A stretch of DNA of 62,897 bases from Algoriphagus sp. (GCF_029254265.1 NZ_JAQWXX010000103.1:1-62897), one strand, 5' to 3'. Numbered from the stretch's first letter, positions 46,512 through 55,344 are shown. Notes: generated from the sequence alone by a model not told the origin. Translations and numbers: made by a program.

Positions 46512-47630
46512 ATGAAGTTCGATAGAATTCACCTTAAAAGCCTTTCTTCCAATCTGAAAAATGGAAAAGTTATTCTCTTAATCGGTCCTAGGCAAGTAGG
46601 GAAGACAACCCTGATTCAAGATTTACTTTCCAACAAGGACTTTCTATTTCTAGATGGTGACGATCCCACAGTCAGACAAATTCTGGACACTCCGAATACC
46701 CTGCAGATCAAATCGATTTTGGGGAATAAGCAATACGTATTTATAGACGAGGCTCAGCGGATTAAGAATATTGGTCTCACTGCTAAAATCATTCATGATC
46801 AATTCCCGGAGGTACGCTTGATTCTGAGTGGATCCTCTTCCTTCGAACTTTCAGGTTTGACTCAGGAACCTCTTACTGGCCGCAAGAGAACATTTCATCT
46901 CTATCCGATCAGTTGGAGCGAATTTGAGAATCAAGTAGGCTATCTTGCTGCTACACAAGACTTACCCAATCGACTGGTTTACGGGTTTTATCCGGAAATC
47001 ATCACTCATGTCGGGGATCAGGAGAACTTACTTTATGAATTAACCGAAAGCTACCTTTACAAGGATGTCTTGGCTTTGGGTATCATAAAAAAGCAGGATG
47101 TTATATTTCGTCTCCTGCAAATGCTTGCTTTCCAGATGGGTAGTGAGGTCTCTTATAATGAATTGTCGCGGGCGCTTCAAGTGGATGTCAAAACAATCAT
47201 TAGCTACATAGATCTTTTGGAACAAGCATTTGTCATCTACCGCTTGGGGACTTTTAGCCGAAATCTGCGGAAAGAAATCAAAACCAATAAGAAAATCTAC
47301 TTCTATGATAATGGTGTTCGAAATGTCTTAATCAAAAACCTACAACCTATCTCTGTGCGAACAGATATCGGCGCTTTATGGGAAAACTTTCTCATGACTG
47401 AGCGAATGAAATACTTGGAGTATAATGGAATTCGTGCCAATCGCTATTTCTGGAGAACCAAATATCAACAGGAGATAGATTATATAGAAGAGAAAGACGG
47501 TGGCTTAAAAGCTTTTGAATTTAAATGGAATCCCGATGCAAAATGGTCACCTCCATCCTCCTTTAAAGAAACCTATAATGCTGATTTCAAAATCATCCAT
47601 CGAGACAATTTTCGCGAGTTTTTAGGTTAA
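46512..47630 (+). CDS. AAA_14/DUF4143 family ATPase, copy 2
   Basis: 372 aa. Walker A is IGPRQVGKTT (near 25-34), Walker B YVFIDEAQ near 78, LSGSSSFELSG near 112. A wHTH-like linker (VSYNELSRALQVDVKTIISYIDLL) follows. The C-terminal nuclease-like residues are QEIDYIE...AFEFKW. It is homologous to copy 1, with strong matches such as FSRNLRKE, WYFYDNG/IYFYDNG and the DIGxxWE block. It is preceded by two palindromes and converges with the DUF3298 gene with a 2-nt gap. Confidence 0.88.
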   Translation: MKFDRIHLKSLSSNLKNGKVILLIGPRQVGKTTLIQDLLSNKDFLFLDGDDPTVRQILDTPNTLQIKSILGNKQYVFIDEAQRIKNIGLTAKIIHDQFPEVRLILSGSSSFELSGLTQEPLTGRKRTFHLYPISWSEFENQVGYLAATQDLPNRLVYGFYPEIITHVGDQENLLYELTESYLYKDVLALGIIKKQDVIFRLLQMLAFQMGSEVSYNELSRALQVDVKTIISYIDLLEQAFVIYRLGTFSRNLRKEIKTNKKIYFYDNGVRNVLIKNLQPISVRTDIGALWENFLMTERMKYLEYNGIRANRYFWRTKYQQEIDYIEEKDGGLKAFEFKWNPDAKWSPPSSFKETYNADFKIIHRDNFREFLG

Positions 47631-47632
47631 AC

Positions 47633-48376
47633 TTACATCCTCACAATCCCTTTTAAATCTTCCAAAGAAAAATCCAACTCGGTATATCCCATGGCATAGG
47701 AGCCAATCTCGTATGGAATATAAATCAGGTGAAATTTTCCATCCTTGAATCCCATTGCGTTTGGTAGGAAAAAACCAGTTTCAGGCAGAAAAAATCTTCC
47801 ATCCTCCTCCAAACTTTTCTCAGCATCCACTTCATGAAACTCCCGGAAGGCCTTTTCAGCGATTTCTTTCATTTTATCTTGATTCAGAATAAGACGATCT
47901 ATTGACAAAAATTCGCCCGTATTCCGATCAAAATTCATAAAGTAATTGCTGGAATTTGGGTGGGCCCCTCCACTGTAATTAAACTCTGTAAAAAAAACAG
48001 TAAGCGTATTAAGCGAGTCAAAACTAATCGCTGCCTCAACTTCTATTTCCCAGCCTCCGGACATATCAGGAAAATCTGTTTTGGTATCCAAAAAGCTATT
48101 TAGATAGCTATCAGTTTGTTCTTCCAAAGTGGTCTTCCCCACAGAATCTGAGTAAAAATAGGACAGTAATTGCTCTTGTATCGCCTTATTAAGCCTATCC
48201 CCTATTTCACTTTTTTCAAACTCAGGCCAAGTGAAATTTACTGTTGCGCACGATTCATCTATACAGGTTTCCTTTGAAAAGTTTTTGATAACTGATTTCA
48301 AATCAGTATTCATTTCCGACTTTTCTGGGGAGCAGGAGATAAATAGGATTGAAAAAATGGTCAGGAAAAATCTCAT
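47633..48376 (-). CDS. DUF3298-type lipoprotein (RsiV-like C-terminal domain)
   Basis: 247 aa with lipobox ILFISC (Cys 15). The core contains FFTEFNYSGGAHPNSSNYFMNFDRNTGEFLSI, the signature of DUF3298, including the GGAHP motif, preceded by a DUF4163-like N-terminal part. In RsiV this domain binds lysozyme, but here no transmembrane anti-sigma region is present. It is probably a surface or periplasmic lipoprotein of unknown ligand. It ends 2 nt from the convergent AAA_14 gene. Confidence 0.8.
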   Translation of the reverse strand: MRFFLTIFSILFISCSPEKSEMNTDLKSVIKNFSKETCIDESCATVNFTWPEFEKSEIGDRLNKAIQEQLLSYFYSDSVGKTTLEEQTDSYLNSFLDTKTDFPDMSGGWEIEVEAAISFDSLNTLTVFFTEFNYSGGAHPNSSNYFMNFDRNTGEFLSIDRLILNQDKMKEIAEKAFREFHEVDAEKSLEEDGRFFLPETGFFLPNAMGFKDGKFHLIYIPYEIGSYAMGYTELDFSLEDLKGIVRM

Positions 48377-48387
48377 GATTATGAATT

Positions 48388-49374
48388 TTAAGATTTTAGA
48401 AATAGCTGAGTCAATTTTTTAGCCAAAATGATCGGACTTAATTCACCTGATTTGATTCGAACTTTGGAAGCTTCCAATAAATCATTGACCTTTTTGTCTG
48501 AGAGAAAAGCTTTGCCTAATAAATCCTGAACATATTCATTCAGCCAGTTCAAACGTTGATTTTCACGATTCTCTTGCCAAAAACCTCTCTCCACGGTGAT
48601 TGCTTCAAACTCAGAAATCATTTTCCAAACTTCCTCCAGACCAGTCCCTTCAATCGAAGACCCTAGCAACACCTTTGGCGACCAGCCATTTTCTCCAATA
48701 GGAAAAAGATGCAATGCATTGGAATAGTTAGCTTTCGCTTTTTTGGCAAGAGCTAAGTTTTCGCCTTCTGCCTTATTGATAAAAAGGGCATCAGCCATTT
48801 CCATGATCCCTTTTTTAATTCCCTGAAGTTCATCTCCAGCGCCCGCCAGCATCAACAGTAAGAAGAAGTCCACCATGCCTTTCACTGCGGTTTCAGATTG
48901 GCCAACCCCAACCGTCTCAATCAAAATCACATCAAACCCTGCTGCCTCGCATAGAAGCATGGCTTCCCGGGTTTTGGCACTGACACCTCCGAGGGTAGAT
49001 CCTGTTGGACTGGGCCGGATAAATGCTCGCTTATCTGCCGCCAAATTTTCCATTCTTGTTTTATCTCCAAGAATGCTCCCTTTGGTTTTTTGACTGGAAG
49101 GATCCACAGCCAGAACTGCGACTTTATGACCTTTTTCCAGCAATAATTTGCCAAAAGATTCAATAAAAGTACTTTTCCCGACACCCGGTACACCTGTGAT
49201 TCCGATCCGTTTGGAATTCCCCGTTGATGGGAGAATCTCCTGAACTAGCTGAGAGGCTAATTCTGCATCAGATTCCAAAGCACTTTCTACTAGGGTAATC
49301 GCGCGGCTTAAAATCGCACGGTTACCCTCTAAAATTCCATTCCGATATTCTTCGAGCGATAAGCGCTTACTCAT
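48388..49374 (-). CDS. meaB: MeaB/ArgK-type GTPase, methylmalonyl-CoA mutase chaperone
   Basis: 328 aa. G1 GVPGVGKST is at 61-69; DPSSQKTKGSILGDKTRM and ETVGVGQSE are the diagnostic switch segments; the guanine-specificity NKAE lies near 195. MeaB gates adenosylcobalamin loading into methylmalonyl-CoA mutase and protects it from inactivation. The mutase genes are 20 kb away, so the set is dispersed. Its start overlaps the end of the upstream small gene by 8 bp, suggesting coupling. Confidence 0.93.
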   Translation of the reverse strand: MSKRLSLEEYRNGILEGNRAILSRAITLVESALESDAELASQLVQEILPSTGNSKRIGITGVPGVGKSTFIESFGKLLLEKGHKVAVLAVDPSSQKTKGSILGDKTRMENLAADKRAFIRPSPTGSTLGGVSAKTREAMLLCEAAGFDVILIETVGVGQSETAVKGMVDFFLLLMLAGAGDELQGIKKGIMEMADALFINKAEGENLALAKKAKANYSNALHLFPIGENGWSPKVLLGSSIEGTGLEEVWKMISEFEAITVERGFWQENRENQRLNWLNEYVQDLLGKAFLSDKKVNDLLEASKVRIKSGELSPIILAKKLTQLFLKS

Positions 49375-49771
49375 TTTCTGATTTAAATCTAATTTCTCCC
49401 ATTGGAGTTTTTTCGTAGCTGGCTATTAAATAAGGTCCCAAGGCCTGCATAAAGTGTGGTTCTTTTGGAGAAAGTTTTATCTCCTCATCGATTTCACCAT
49501 TAAAGAAAAAAACTATCGTACGTCCATACTTGGTATGTGGAAGTGAATTTCCATATTCTTCCATCCAGGCAAAATCCGAATCAATGGCTTTTACTGCGTA
49601 AATCCGAATCACCGGACCAGTATTGTTTTCATTTCGGTAAGTTCCAAGCTCTTTGTATTTCCCCTCAAATCGCTCCATACCGGGTTGAAAAAATGATTCT
49701 TTGGCAATCATTATGACCAATGCCACCACAATTCCTGCAAGAATATAGTAAATGAATTTAGTGCTTTTCAA
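49367..49771 (-). CDS. Small membrane-anchored protein, unknown
   Basis: 134 aa. One N-terminal transmembrane helix (FIYYILAGIVVALVIMIA), then a soluble domain of about 105 residues without recognised motifs. Charged segments KLSPKEPHFMQALGPYLIASYEK suggest a small beta-rich fold. It overlaps meaB by 8 bp, so it may be co-transcribed, but there is no functional link visible. I do not recognise a family. Confidence 0.6.
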   Translation of the reverse strand: MKSTKFIYYILAGIVVALVIMIAKESFFQPGMERFEGKYKELGTYRNENNTGPVIRIYAVKAIDSDFAWMEEYGNSLPHTKYGRTIVFFFNGEIDEEIKLSPKEPHFMQALGPYLIASYEKTPMGEIRFKSENE

Positions 49772-49824
49772 AATTTAAGTGTGGTTGTAAAGTTTAGGCC
49801 TTAATTTAGCCGAAAATTCTGAGA

Positions 49825-50361
49825 ATGGGTTTCGAGTACATCAAAGCACTTCATATCATTTTTGTAGTCACCTGGTTTGCAGGGCTATTTTATATCGTTC
49901 GATTATTTATTTATCAGACCGAAGCGATGGAGCGACCTGCAAACGAGCGGGACATCCTCAAACCTCAACTTGACCTGATGGCATATCGTCTCTGGTATAT
50001 TATCACCTGGCCTTCTGCCGTACTTACCCTAATCTTCGGCACGCTTGTCCTAAGCTATCGTTGGGGCTATTTGGAGCTTGGCTTTATGCAGGCAAAGCTT
50101 GGTTTTGTAGTTCTATTATATGTATATCATATTTTTTGTCACAAACTCTTCAAAGAATTGCAGGTCGGGAGAACTCGATGGACTTCTACGCAGTTGAGAC
50201 TTTGGAACGAAGCCTCGACGCTGCTATTATTTGCCATTGTCTTCCTTATCGTTTTGAAAAATACGATGAGCATGGTATGGGGAATCCTAGGATTGTTGGG
50301 ATTGGGTATCACCCTAATGATTGCTATCCGCCTTTATAAAAAGTATAGAACAAAATCTTAA
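49825..50361 (+). CDS. hemJ: HemJ-type protoporphyrinogen IX oxidase (UPF0093)
   Basis: 178 aa with about five transmembrane helices. Conserved IKALHIIFVVTWFAGLFYIVRLF at the N-terminus carries the His, and KLGFVVLLYVYHIFCHKL carries the second His and Lys. It matches HemJ, which oxidises protoporphyrinogen IX in the inner membrane in bacteria lacking HemG/HemY. The start ATG is preceded by no clear ribosome site. It is followed at 6 bp by an SCO1-like gene, so cytochrome assembly is a common theme. Confidence 0.88.
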   Translation: MGFEYIKALHIIFVVTWFAGLFYIVRLFIYQTEAMERPANERDILKPQLDLMAYRLWYIITWPSAVLTLIFGTLVLSYRWGYLELGFMQAKLGFVVLLYVYHIFCHKLFKELQVGRTRWTSTQLRLWNEASTLLLFAIVFLIVLKNTMSMVWGILGLLGLGITLMIAIRLYKKYRTKS

Positions 50362-50367
50362 TCACCA

Positions 50368-51000
50368 ATGAAATCTGCTTTATCAATTCTCTCGGTTCTC
50401 ATCCTTGCAATCACAAGTTGGCAATGCACCCCTTCCAATACCTCAGAGGCCGAAAAACCACTTCCAAAACTTGGTAACTGGTACTTGGAAGGTCAGGATA
50501 CGGTTTACCATCAAATTGCAGATTTTGAATTTATAAATCAATTAGGAGACACTATCTCCAGTAAAACAGTGGAAGGCAAAGTGTATGTAGCCGATTTTTT
50601 CTTTACTACCTGCCCTACCATTTGTCCAATCATGAAAAAAGAGATGCTTCGGGTTTATGAAAAGTTCGATTCCAATCCTGATTTTTTGATTCTGAGTCAC
50701 TCCATTGATCCCACTTACGATACTCAAGAGGTCTTAAGGGATTATTCTCAGAAACTTGGAATCGAAGATGCCTCCACTTGGAATTTTCTAACAGGCGATC
50801 AAGAAAAGATTTTTGAAATTGGACAAACAAGCTACCTGACTACTGCTATGGCAGATCAGGCAGAGCCGGGAGGATTCCTCCACTCTGGCGCCTTCATTCT
50901 GGTAGACCAAGAGGGCCATATTCGTGGAGTCTATGACGGAACAAAAGCAGATCAAGTCGATCGATTGATCAATGATATTCCAAAACTTCTTGGGAAATGA
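50368..51000 (+). CDS. SCO1/SenC family copper chaperone-like lipoprotein
   Basis: 210 aa. Lipobox Cys 20 (ITSWQC). The copper-binding CxxxC is C82-x3-C86 in FFFTTCPTICPIM, and the third ligand His is in GGFLHSGAF near 172. The thioredoxin-like fold continues with VEGKVYVADFFF. SCO proteins deliver copper to cytochrome oxidase CuA or act as thiol reductants. The next gene, for a cytochrome c, overlaps by 4 bp (ATGA). Confidence 0.92.
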   Translation: MKSALSILSVLILAITSWQCTPSNTSEAEKPLPKLGNWYLEGQDTVYHQIADFEFINQLGDTISSKTVEGKVYVADFFFTTCPTICPIMKKEMLRVYEKFDSNPDFLILSHSIDPTYDTQEVLRDYSQKLGIEDASTWNFLTGDQEKIFEIGQTSYLTTAMADQAEPGGFLHSGAFILVDQEGHIRGVYDGTKADQVDRLINDIPKLLGK

Positions 51001-51443
51001 GAATCCTAATTTTGATTTTGCTAGTCATCACTTCTTGTTCGCCAAAAGCCACCAATGATGAAAACACACTTGCGGGGATCTCAGATCCTGAAGTGATGAA
51101 ATATGCCATTGAAGGGAAAAGACTATACGAAAACTATTGTGCAAACTGCCATCAAAGTACGGGTGAAGGCCTTGGAAAATTAATCCCACCACTCAAAAAC
51201 GCAGATTATTTCCGGGAAAGCATCTCTAGAACAGCATGGATCATGCGGAATGGGCAAAAAGGAGAAATCTTGGTGAATGGTCAAGCATATAATCAAGCCA
51301 TGCCTGCAAATCCAAATCTAACACCTTTGGAAATCTCTCAAATCAGCACTTACCTCTATAATATATGGGGAATGAGCGAGGGTGTTATTCTCTCCTCTGA
51401 GGTGGAAACTTACTTAAAAAAAGCTCCAGAAGGTTTGAATTAA
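50997..51443 (+). CDS. Small c-type cytochrome lipoprotein
   Basis: 148 aa. Lipobox LVITSC (Cys 14). Heme motif CANCH at 48-52 and a likely Met ligand in QAMPANP near 101. One heme-binding domain (cytochrome c class I-like). The start overlaps the SCO1 stop, and the gene ends 4 bp into the convergent lipoprotein gene. It probably carries electrons near the outer face of the inner membrane or on the periplasmic side of the outer membrane. Confidence 0.9.
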   Translation: MRILILILLVITSCSPKATNDENTLAGISDPEVMKYAIEGKRLYENYCANCHQSTGEGLGKLIPPLKNADYFRESISRTAWIMRNGQKGEILVNGQAYNQAMPANPNLTPLEISQISTYLYNIWGMSEGVILSSEVETYLKKAPEGLN

Positions 51444-51862
51444 TCCTTCAAAACCTCCTGAGCTTTTTCCAAAGCAGCTTTGATATCAGCGTTTACCTCA
51501 TTGACTTTTACCATCTGCTCTTCAAGATAAAGCTTGATCTCTTCAGGAGACTTCCCTTCGTCTTCAATAGAATACTGACGCATCCAGACAAACATCCCTT
51601 CGTATGCTGCATTTAGATCAAAGGCCAAAGCTTTAAGATTTTCAATCTCATTCAAATCCGGATTTTCGGACATTTCAAGTGCTTCTATTTTTGCCTGAAC
51701 TTCCTTCTCCAAGTTTTTGAGGGTACCCATTTTCGGCATCACTTCATCATGGACAGCTATCACTTCTGCTCTTTTTTCTTTGTTCTGCTCGACTAGGCTT
51801 GGCTCACATGAGGTAAAAAACAACAAAAGAAGTGATGCGGGAAGGATTCTAAAATATCTCAT
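51440..51862 (-). CDS. Helical lipoprotein, unknown function
   Basis: 140 aa with lipobox LLLLFFTSC (Cys 19). The mature part is almost all alpha-helical and acidic, with heptad-like repeats from about residue 30 to 135 (KNLEKEVQAKIEALEMSENP, VNEVNADIKAALEKAQEVL), so coiled coils are likely. No family is recognised. A 59-bp dyad element lies 29 nt upstream of the start, as for the lipoprotein gene at 14868-16889. Confidence 0.65.
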   Translation of the reverse strand: MRYFRILPASLLLLFFTSCEPSLVEQNKEKRAEVIAVHDEVMPKMGTLKNLEKEVQAKIEALEMSENPDLNEIENLKALAFDLNAAYEGMFVWMRQYSIEDEGKSPEEIKLYLEEQMVKVNEVNADIKAALEKAQEVLKD

Positions 51863-51891
51863 ACGATTATAATTTCATTTTTAAAGTTCAA

Positions 51892-51950
51892 ATGGAATCT
51901 CGCATTAGAAGAATACCGAAGTGTGATATTCAGAGTCATGCTAGATTTCA
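51892..51950 (-). repeat. Dyad element, copy 2, upstream of helical lipoprotein gene
   Basis: The outer arms ATGGAATCTCGCAT (51892-51905) and ATGCTAGATTTCA (51938-51950) pair 11 of 13 positions. An inner dyad, GAATACC (51911-51917) with GATATTC (51925-51931), pairs 6 of 7. It shares the 14-bp left arm, the centre AGTGTG-type bases and the right arm with copy 1 at 16919-16980. Confidence 0.6.
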
Positions 51951-52065
51951 AGATTTTGAGTGATTACAGCGCAAATTTACTTTTTATTCCCCTAAAGATT
52001 TGCAAAAACTCTTTGCAATTAATCCAAAGTCAGGCAGTAATTTTAGTCAACTTATTCAAATTGCT

Positions 52066-52887
52066 ATGAAACTATTTTGCTTTGCCAATGGCAAAATCAT
52101 CCCAACAGAGAGTGCAACCATTCATCCAATGGATTTGGCAATAATCCGTGGCTATGGGATTTTTGATTTCTTAAGAACAGTGAATTACGTTCCTCTTTTT
52201 TTGGAGCACTACCTTGATCGTTTTATTGCCTCAGCTGAAAAAACATTTATTCCTTTGGAGTATTCTAGAGAGGAATTAAGACAAATCATCAAAGATCTCA
52301 TCGAGAAAAATGACCTTAAAGAAGGAGGGCTTCGATTAGTATTGAGTGGTGGTGTTTCTGAAAATCATTTTTCACCTGCAAAAGGAACACTTTTCATTTT
52401 TGCAGAATCCTTGATTTTCCCTGCGCAGGAAAAGTATGAAACTGGTATTAAATTGCTTTCTCTTGAATATGTACGCTCGATCGCTGAAATAAAAACCACC
52501 AATTATGCCTATCCTGTATGGCATAGTAAACAATGGAAAGATGCAGGTGCTGAGGATGTGATTTACCATATGGACGGAGAAATCAGCGAAAGTTCAAGAA
52601 GTAACATCTTCATCATCAAAGATGGCCTTGTTAGTACGCCGGAGAAACATGTGCTAAGAGGAATCACTCGAAAGCATGTGATGGATATTGTAGGGGATGT
52701 AGCTGTTCGTCCGGTTTATTTTGAAGAAATGTTAGAAGCAGATGAAGTCTTTATTACGAGTACTACAAAAGTTCTTCTTCCAGTGACTCAAGTAGACAAT
52801 CATAAAATAGGAACTGGGAAAGTTGGAAAACGATCATTAGAAATTCTGGAAAAATTCAAAGCTTTAGAAAAAGAGCTTTGCTACTAA
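52066..52887 (+). CDS. Aminotransferase class IV
   Basis: 274 aa from the ATG at 52066 (MKLFCFANGKIIP). PLP Lys is in the EIKTTNYAYPVWHS region near 145. The fold begins HPMDLAIIRGYGIFDFLRTVN and ends EADEVFITSTTKVLLPVTQVD, typical of branched-chain, D-amino-acid or 4-amino-4-deoxychorismate enzymes. The specific substrate cannot be told from sequence. It has its own terminator and no linked biosynthetic genes. Confidence 0.88.
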   Translation: MKLFCFANGKIIPTESATIHPMDLAIIRGYGIFDFLRTVNYVPLFLEHYLDRFIASAEKTFIPLEYSREELRQIIKDLIEKNDLKEGGLRLVLSGGVSENHFSPAKGTLFIFAESLIFPAQEKYETGIKLLSLEYVRSIAEIKTTNYAYPVWHSKQWKDAGAEDVIYHMDGEISESSRSNIFIIKDGLVSTPEKHVLRGITRKHVMDIVGDVAVRPVYFEEMLEADEVFITSTTKVLLPVTQVDNHKIGTGKVGKRSLEILEKFKALEKELCY

Positions 52888-52924
52888 AAGAACAATAGCG
52901 AAGGAAAAACTCTAGAATTAACAC

Positions 52925-52951
52925 AAAAGCCGAAGGTATACTTCGGCTTTT
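52925..52951 (+). terminator. Terminator after aminotransferase gene
   Basis: Perfect 11-bp stem AAAAGCCGAAG / CTTCGGCTTTT with a 5-nt loop, 38 nt past the stop codon, followed by TATGGTTT. The stem is symmetric and could also stop the minus-strand DUF3299 gene. Confidence 0.8.
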
Positions 52952-52979
52952 ATGGTTTAAAATCCTTGATGATTCATTC

Positions 52980-53420
52980 TCAATTCACCAAGGTGGCATC
53001 TTTAAGAATGTACATCAGCTTTTCAGGATCTTTACTATTCAAGGTTAGTTTGCCACGAACCTTGACTCTATTAGAGGTGTATTTGATCGGATTGGAAAGC
53101 ATGACTTCCATGACAGTTTCCGGACCACCCGAGCCGCAAAAGAAGCACTCCGCAAGCGGTAAACTAGAAAGGATGATATGCTCAGGTTTAAACATACCTT
53201 CAAAAGGAATAATGTAACCATCAGCTTCCACTACTTTCCCTTCTAACTTGGTAATGTTAGCAGAGAAGACAGGGACATAAAGCTCCCCAAACTGATCTTC
53301 GCTGATTTTATAAGAAACTTCGGAAAGGCTTTTCCACACATTCTGGGTCTGGGCAAATACTCCGCTTTGACTTAGTATGGTGAATCCTATTACCAAAAGA
53401 GCTGATTTATAATTTTTCAT
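52980..53420 (-). CDS. DUF3299-like exported protein
   Basis: 146 aa with a signal peptide ending VFAQ. Motifs KVVEADGYIIPFEG and LPLAECFFCGSGGPETVMEV are diagnostic of DUF3299, whose CFFCG may bind a metal. In Pseudomonas a related gene lies in the zinc-responsive PA4063-PA4066 set next to an ABC ATPase and permease, as here. It follows the permease gene by 26 bp. A role in metal handling is inference. Confidence 0.7.
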   Translation of the reverse strand: MKNYKSALLVIGFTILSQSGVFAQTQNVWKSLSEVSYKISEDQFGELYVPVFSANITKLEGKVVEADGYIIPFEGMFKPEHIILSSLPLAECFFCGSGGPETVMEVMLSNPIKYTSNRVKVRGKLTLNSKDPEKLMYILKDATLVN

Positions 53421-53446
53421 AGACTTATTTTTCTTTTTATAATTCC

Positions 53447-54715
53447 TTACCCTCGGGTGAGTTGCTTTGAAATATCTGTTTTATAGGCTGAAAATGCTGG
53501 AATCATTGATGCAAGTAACCCAACACTTAACGCATAGATCACTAGCCAAAGTTCTTCTTTTAAGAATACCCAAGATTCGAAAGCAGCAACAACTCCAGTA
53601 TCATTCTGATTAACAAGAATTTGTAGAAATAAATGCCCCAATAAAATTCCAATGAGTGCGCCGATAAAGGTAAGCATGATTCCTTCCAAAAAGACTAAAA
53701 ACAACAACTGAAACCTTGAAGCCCCAATCGCTCTGAGGATAGCCAAGTCATATTTTCTTTCTTTCAAAGAATTATACAGTGCAATAAAAATCCCTATCCC
53801 TGATATCCCCAAAAGAACTATAGCCAACCCCTGCAATAAACTCACTCCTACTCCAAGCAACTCAAACAGGCGCGCCATCTCAAATGAGGGCGAAGCAGCT
53901 TGCATCGTTGTTCTTGAATTGATCATTCTTGGCAGTTGAATCGCCGCCATAGGATTTCGGTATTGGATCAAAAGCGAGGTGATTTCCCGTGGCTGATCCG
54001 AATCAGGGAAGCCTGTTTGTGCTACTTTCTGATGAAATTTTTCATGATTTACAGATTCCAATGGCAAGGAATTGTTAAGTGAATCAGTCTCAGTTTCTGA
54101 TTCATCATGAGTCAACCAAACTGACTCAATACTGGTAAGTACTAAGCGATCTAGAACATTTCCCTTTTGCTCCAAAACACCAACTACTTTATAATCATGC
54201 TGATCATGATCGTGGCTGCCAACGCTGATTCCATGGCTACCGGCGAAAGAATCTCCAACAGAAAGTCCAGTTTGCAAAGCAACTTCAGACCCTAAAACCA
54301 CATCGAATGGATATTCCCAAAGCGAACCGGATTTTGGGATGGACTCATAGACTTTCAAGTAGTCGTAATTCGTTCCTACTATCCTGAACCCTTTGAAATT
54401 ATCTCCAAGTGCTAAAGGGATGACGCCTTTCACCAGCCGATTTTTGGCTAGTTTTTGAGCCTCTTCCATCGGAATATTTCCTGTGGGGAAATCCACATGA
54501 TAGACACTTGATAAGACCAGTTGAAGTGGACTTCCTTTAGCTCCTACTACCAGATCAATTCCTTTTGCATCTGTGGTCACTTTCTTTTCAAACTGATCCT
54601 GAATCAGAATTAAAACAGTCATGATTGCTAGTCCAAGAGCTAGCAACAAAACATTCAAACCTGTAGAAAGTGGTCTAAACGTTAAATATTTCCAACTTAG
54701 CTTGATCAGATTCAT
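53447..54715 (-). CDS. ABC transporter permease, FtsX/MacB/LolCE type, with His-Asp-rich periplasmic insert
   Basis: 422 aa. One TM near 20, a large periplasmic domain 45-280, then three TMs in a FtsX domain (QGLAIVLLGISGIGIFIALYNSLKERKYDLAILRAIGAS). The periplasmic part has GSHDHDQHDY near 170 and HDESETETD near 210, unusual metal-binding-like clusters. The start overlaps the ATPase stop by 4 bp. It probably uses ATP mechanically instead of forming a pore. Partner ATPase and DUF3299 genes are adjacent. Confidence 0.85.
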   Translation of the reverse strand: MNLIKLSWKYLTFRPLSTGLNVLLLALGLAIMTVLILIQDQFEKKVTTDAKGIDLVVGAKGSPLQLVLSSVYHVDFPTGNIPMEEAQKLAKNRLVKGVIPLALGDNFKGFRIVGTNYDYLKVYESIPKSGSLWEYPFDVVLGSEVALQTGLSVGDSFAGSHGISVGSHDHDQHDYKVVGVLEQKGNVLDRLVLTSIESVWLTHDESETETDSLNNSLPLESVNHEKFHQKVAQTGFPDSDQPREITSLLIQYRNPMAAIQLPRMINSRTTMQAASPSFEMARLFELLGVGVSLLQGLAIVLLGISGIGIFIALYNSLKERKYDLAILRAIGASRFQLLFLVFLEGIMLTFIGALIGILLGHLFLQILVNQNDTGVVAAFESWVFLKEELWLVIYALSVGLLASMIPAFSAYKTDISKQLTRG

Positions 54716-55344
54716 GCGCTTTTCACTTCAATAAAATTGGAAATATGGGCTTTAACCCGCTGATCATGCGTAACTATAATCAAACCGGCACCGATACTTT
54801 GTGCTTGATTTTTCAATAATTGGATCACTTTACTCGTATTTTCATCATCCAGACTTGAAGTAGGCTCATCTGCTAGAATCAACTTTGGTGAATTCACCAA
54901 AGCTCTTGCGATAGATACGCGCTGCGCTTCTCCTTCACTTAGGGTATTTATGGATGAATTAGCCTTTGATTCGAGTCCTAAAACAGCAAGCAACGAATCG
55001 ATATTTTGACCTTTCTTGTGGGAAAAAGACTTTGCAATCTGAAGGTTTTCTTTCACAGAAAGTGCCGCGATGAGGTGAGGTTTTTGAAAAACAATTCCTA
55101 TTTCAGACCCACGAAGCCGATCCATTTCTTGTGATGAAAGTGAATTCAAATCCACACCATCCAATAAGACACAGCCAGTATGAGGCTTGAGTAATCCTGA
55201 AATAAGGTTTAGCAAGGTGGTCTTGCCGCTACCTGAATTCCCTAATACCAAAAGAGATTCTCCTTTTTCTAATTCAAAATCAAGAAAATTTAAATTCTTT
55301 TGGCCAGCATGAGTAACGCTTAAATTTTGACAGGAAAGCAGCAT
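54712..55344 (-). CDS. ABC transporter ATP-binding protein, LolD/MacB type
   Basis: 210 aa. Walker A GNSGSGKTT (34-42), signature LSEGEAQRV, Walker B LILADEPTSSLDDENT, all typical of the LolD/FtsE/MacB branch. It pairs with the FtsX-type permease downstream (4-bp overlap) and follows the REC-histidine kinase gene by 1 bp. The three or four genes probably form one operon; the substrate or mechanical role is unproven. Confidence 0.9.
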   Translation of the reverse strand: MLLSCQNLSVTHAGQKNLNFLDFELEKGESLLVLGNSGSGKTTLLNLISGLLKPHTGCVLLDGVDLNSLSSQEMDRLRGSEIGIVFQKPHLIAALSVKENLQIAKSFSHKKGQNIDSLLAVLGLESKANSSINTLSEGEAQRVSIARALVNSPKLILADEPTSSLDDENTSKVIQLLKNQAQSIGAGLIIVTHDQRVKAHISNFIEVKSA

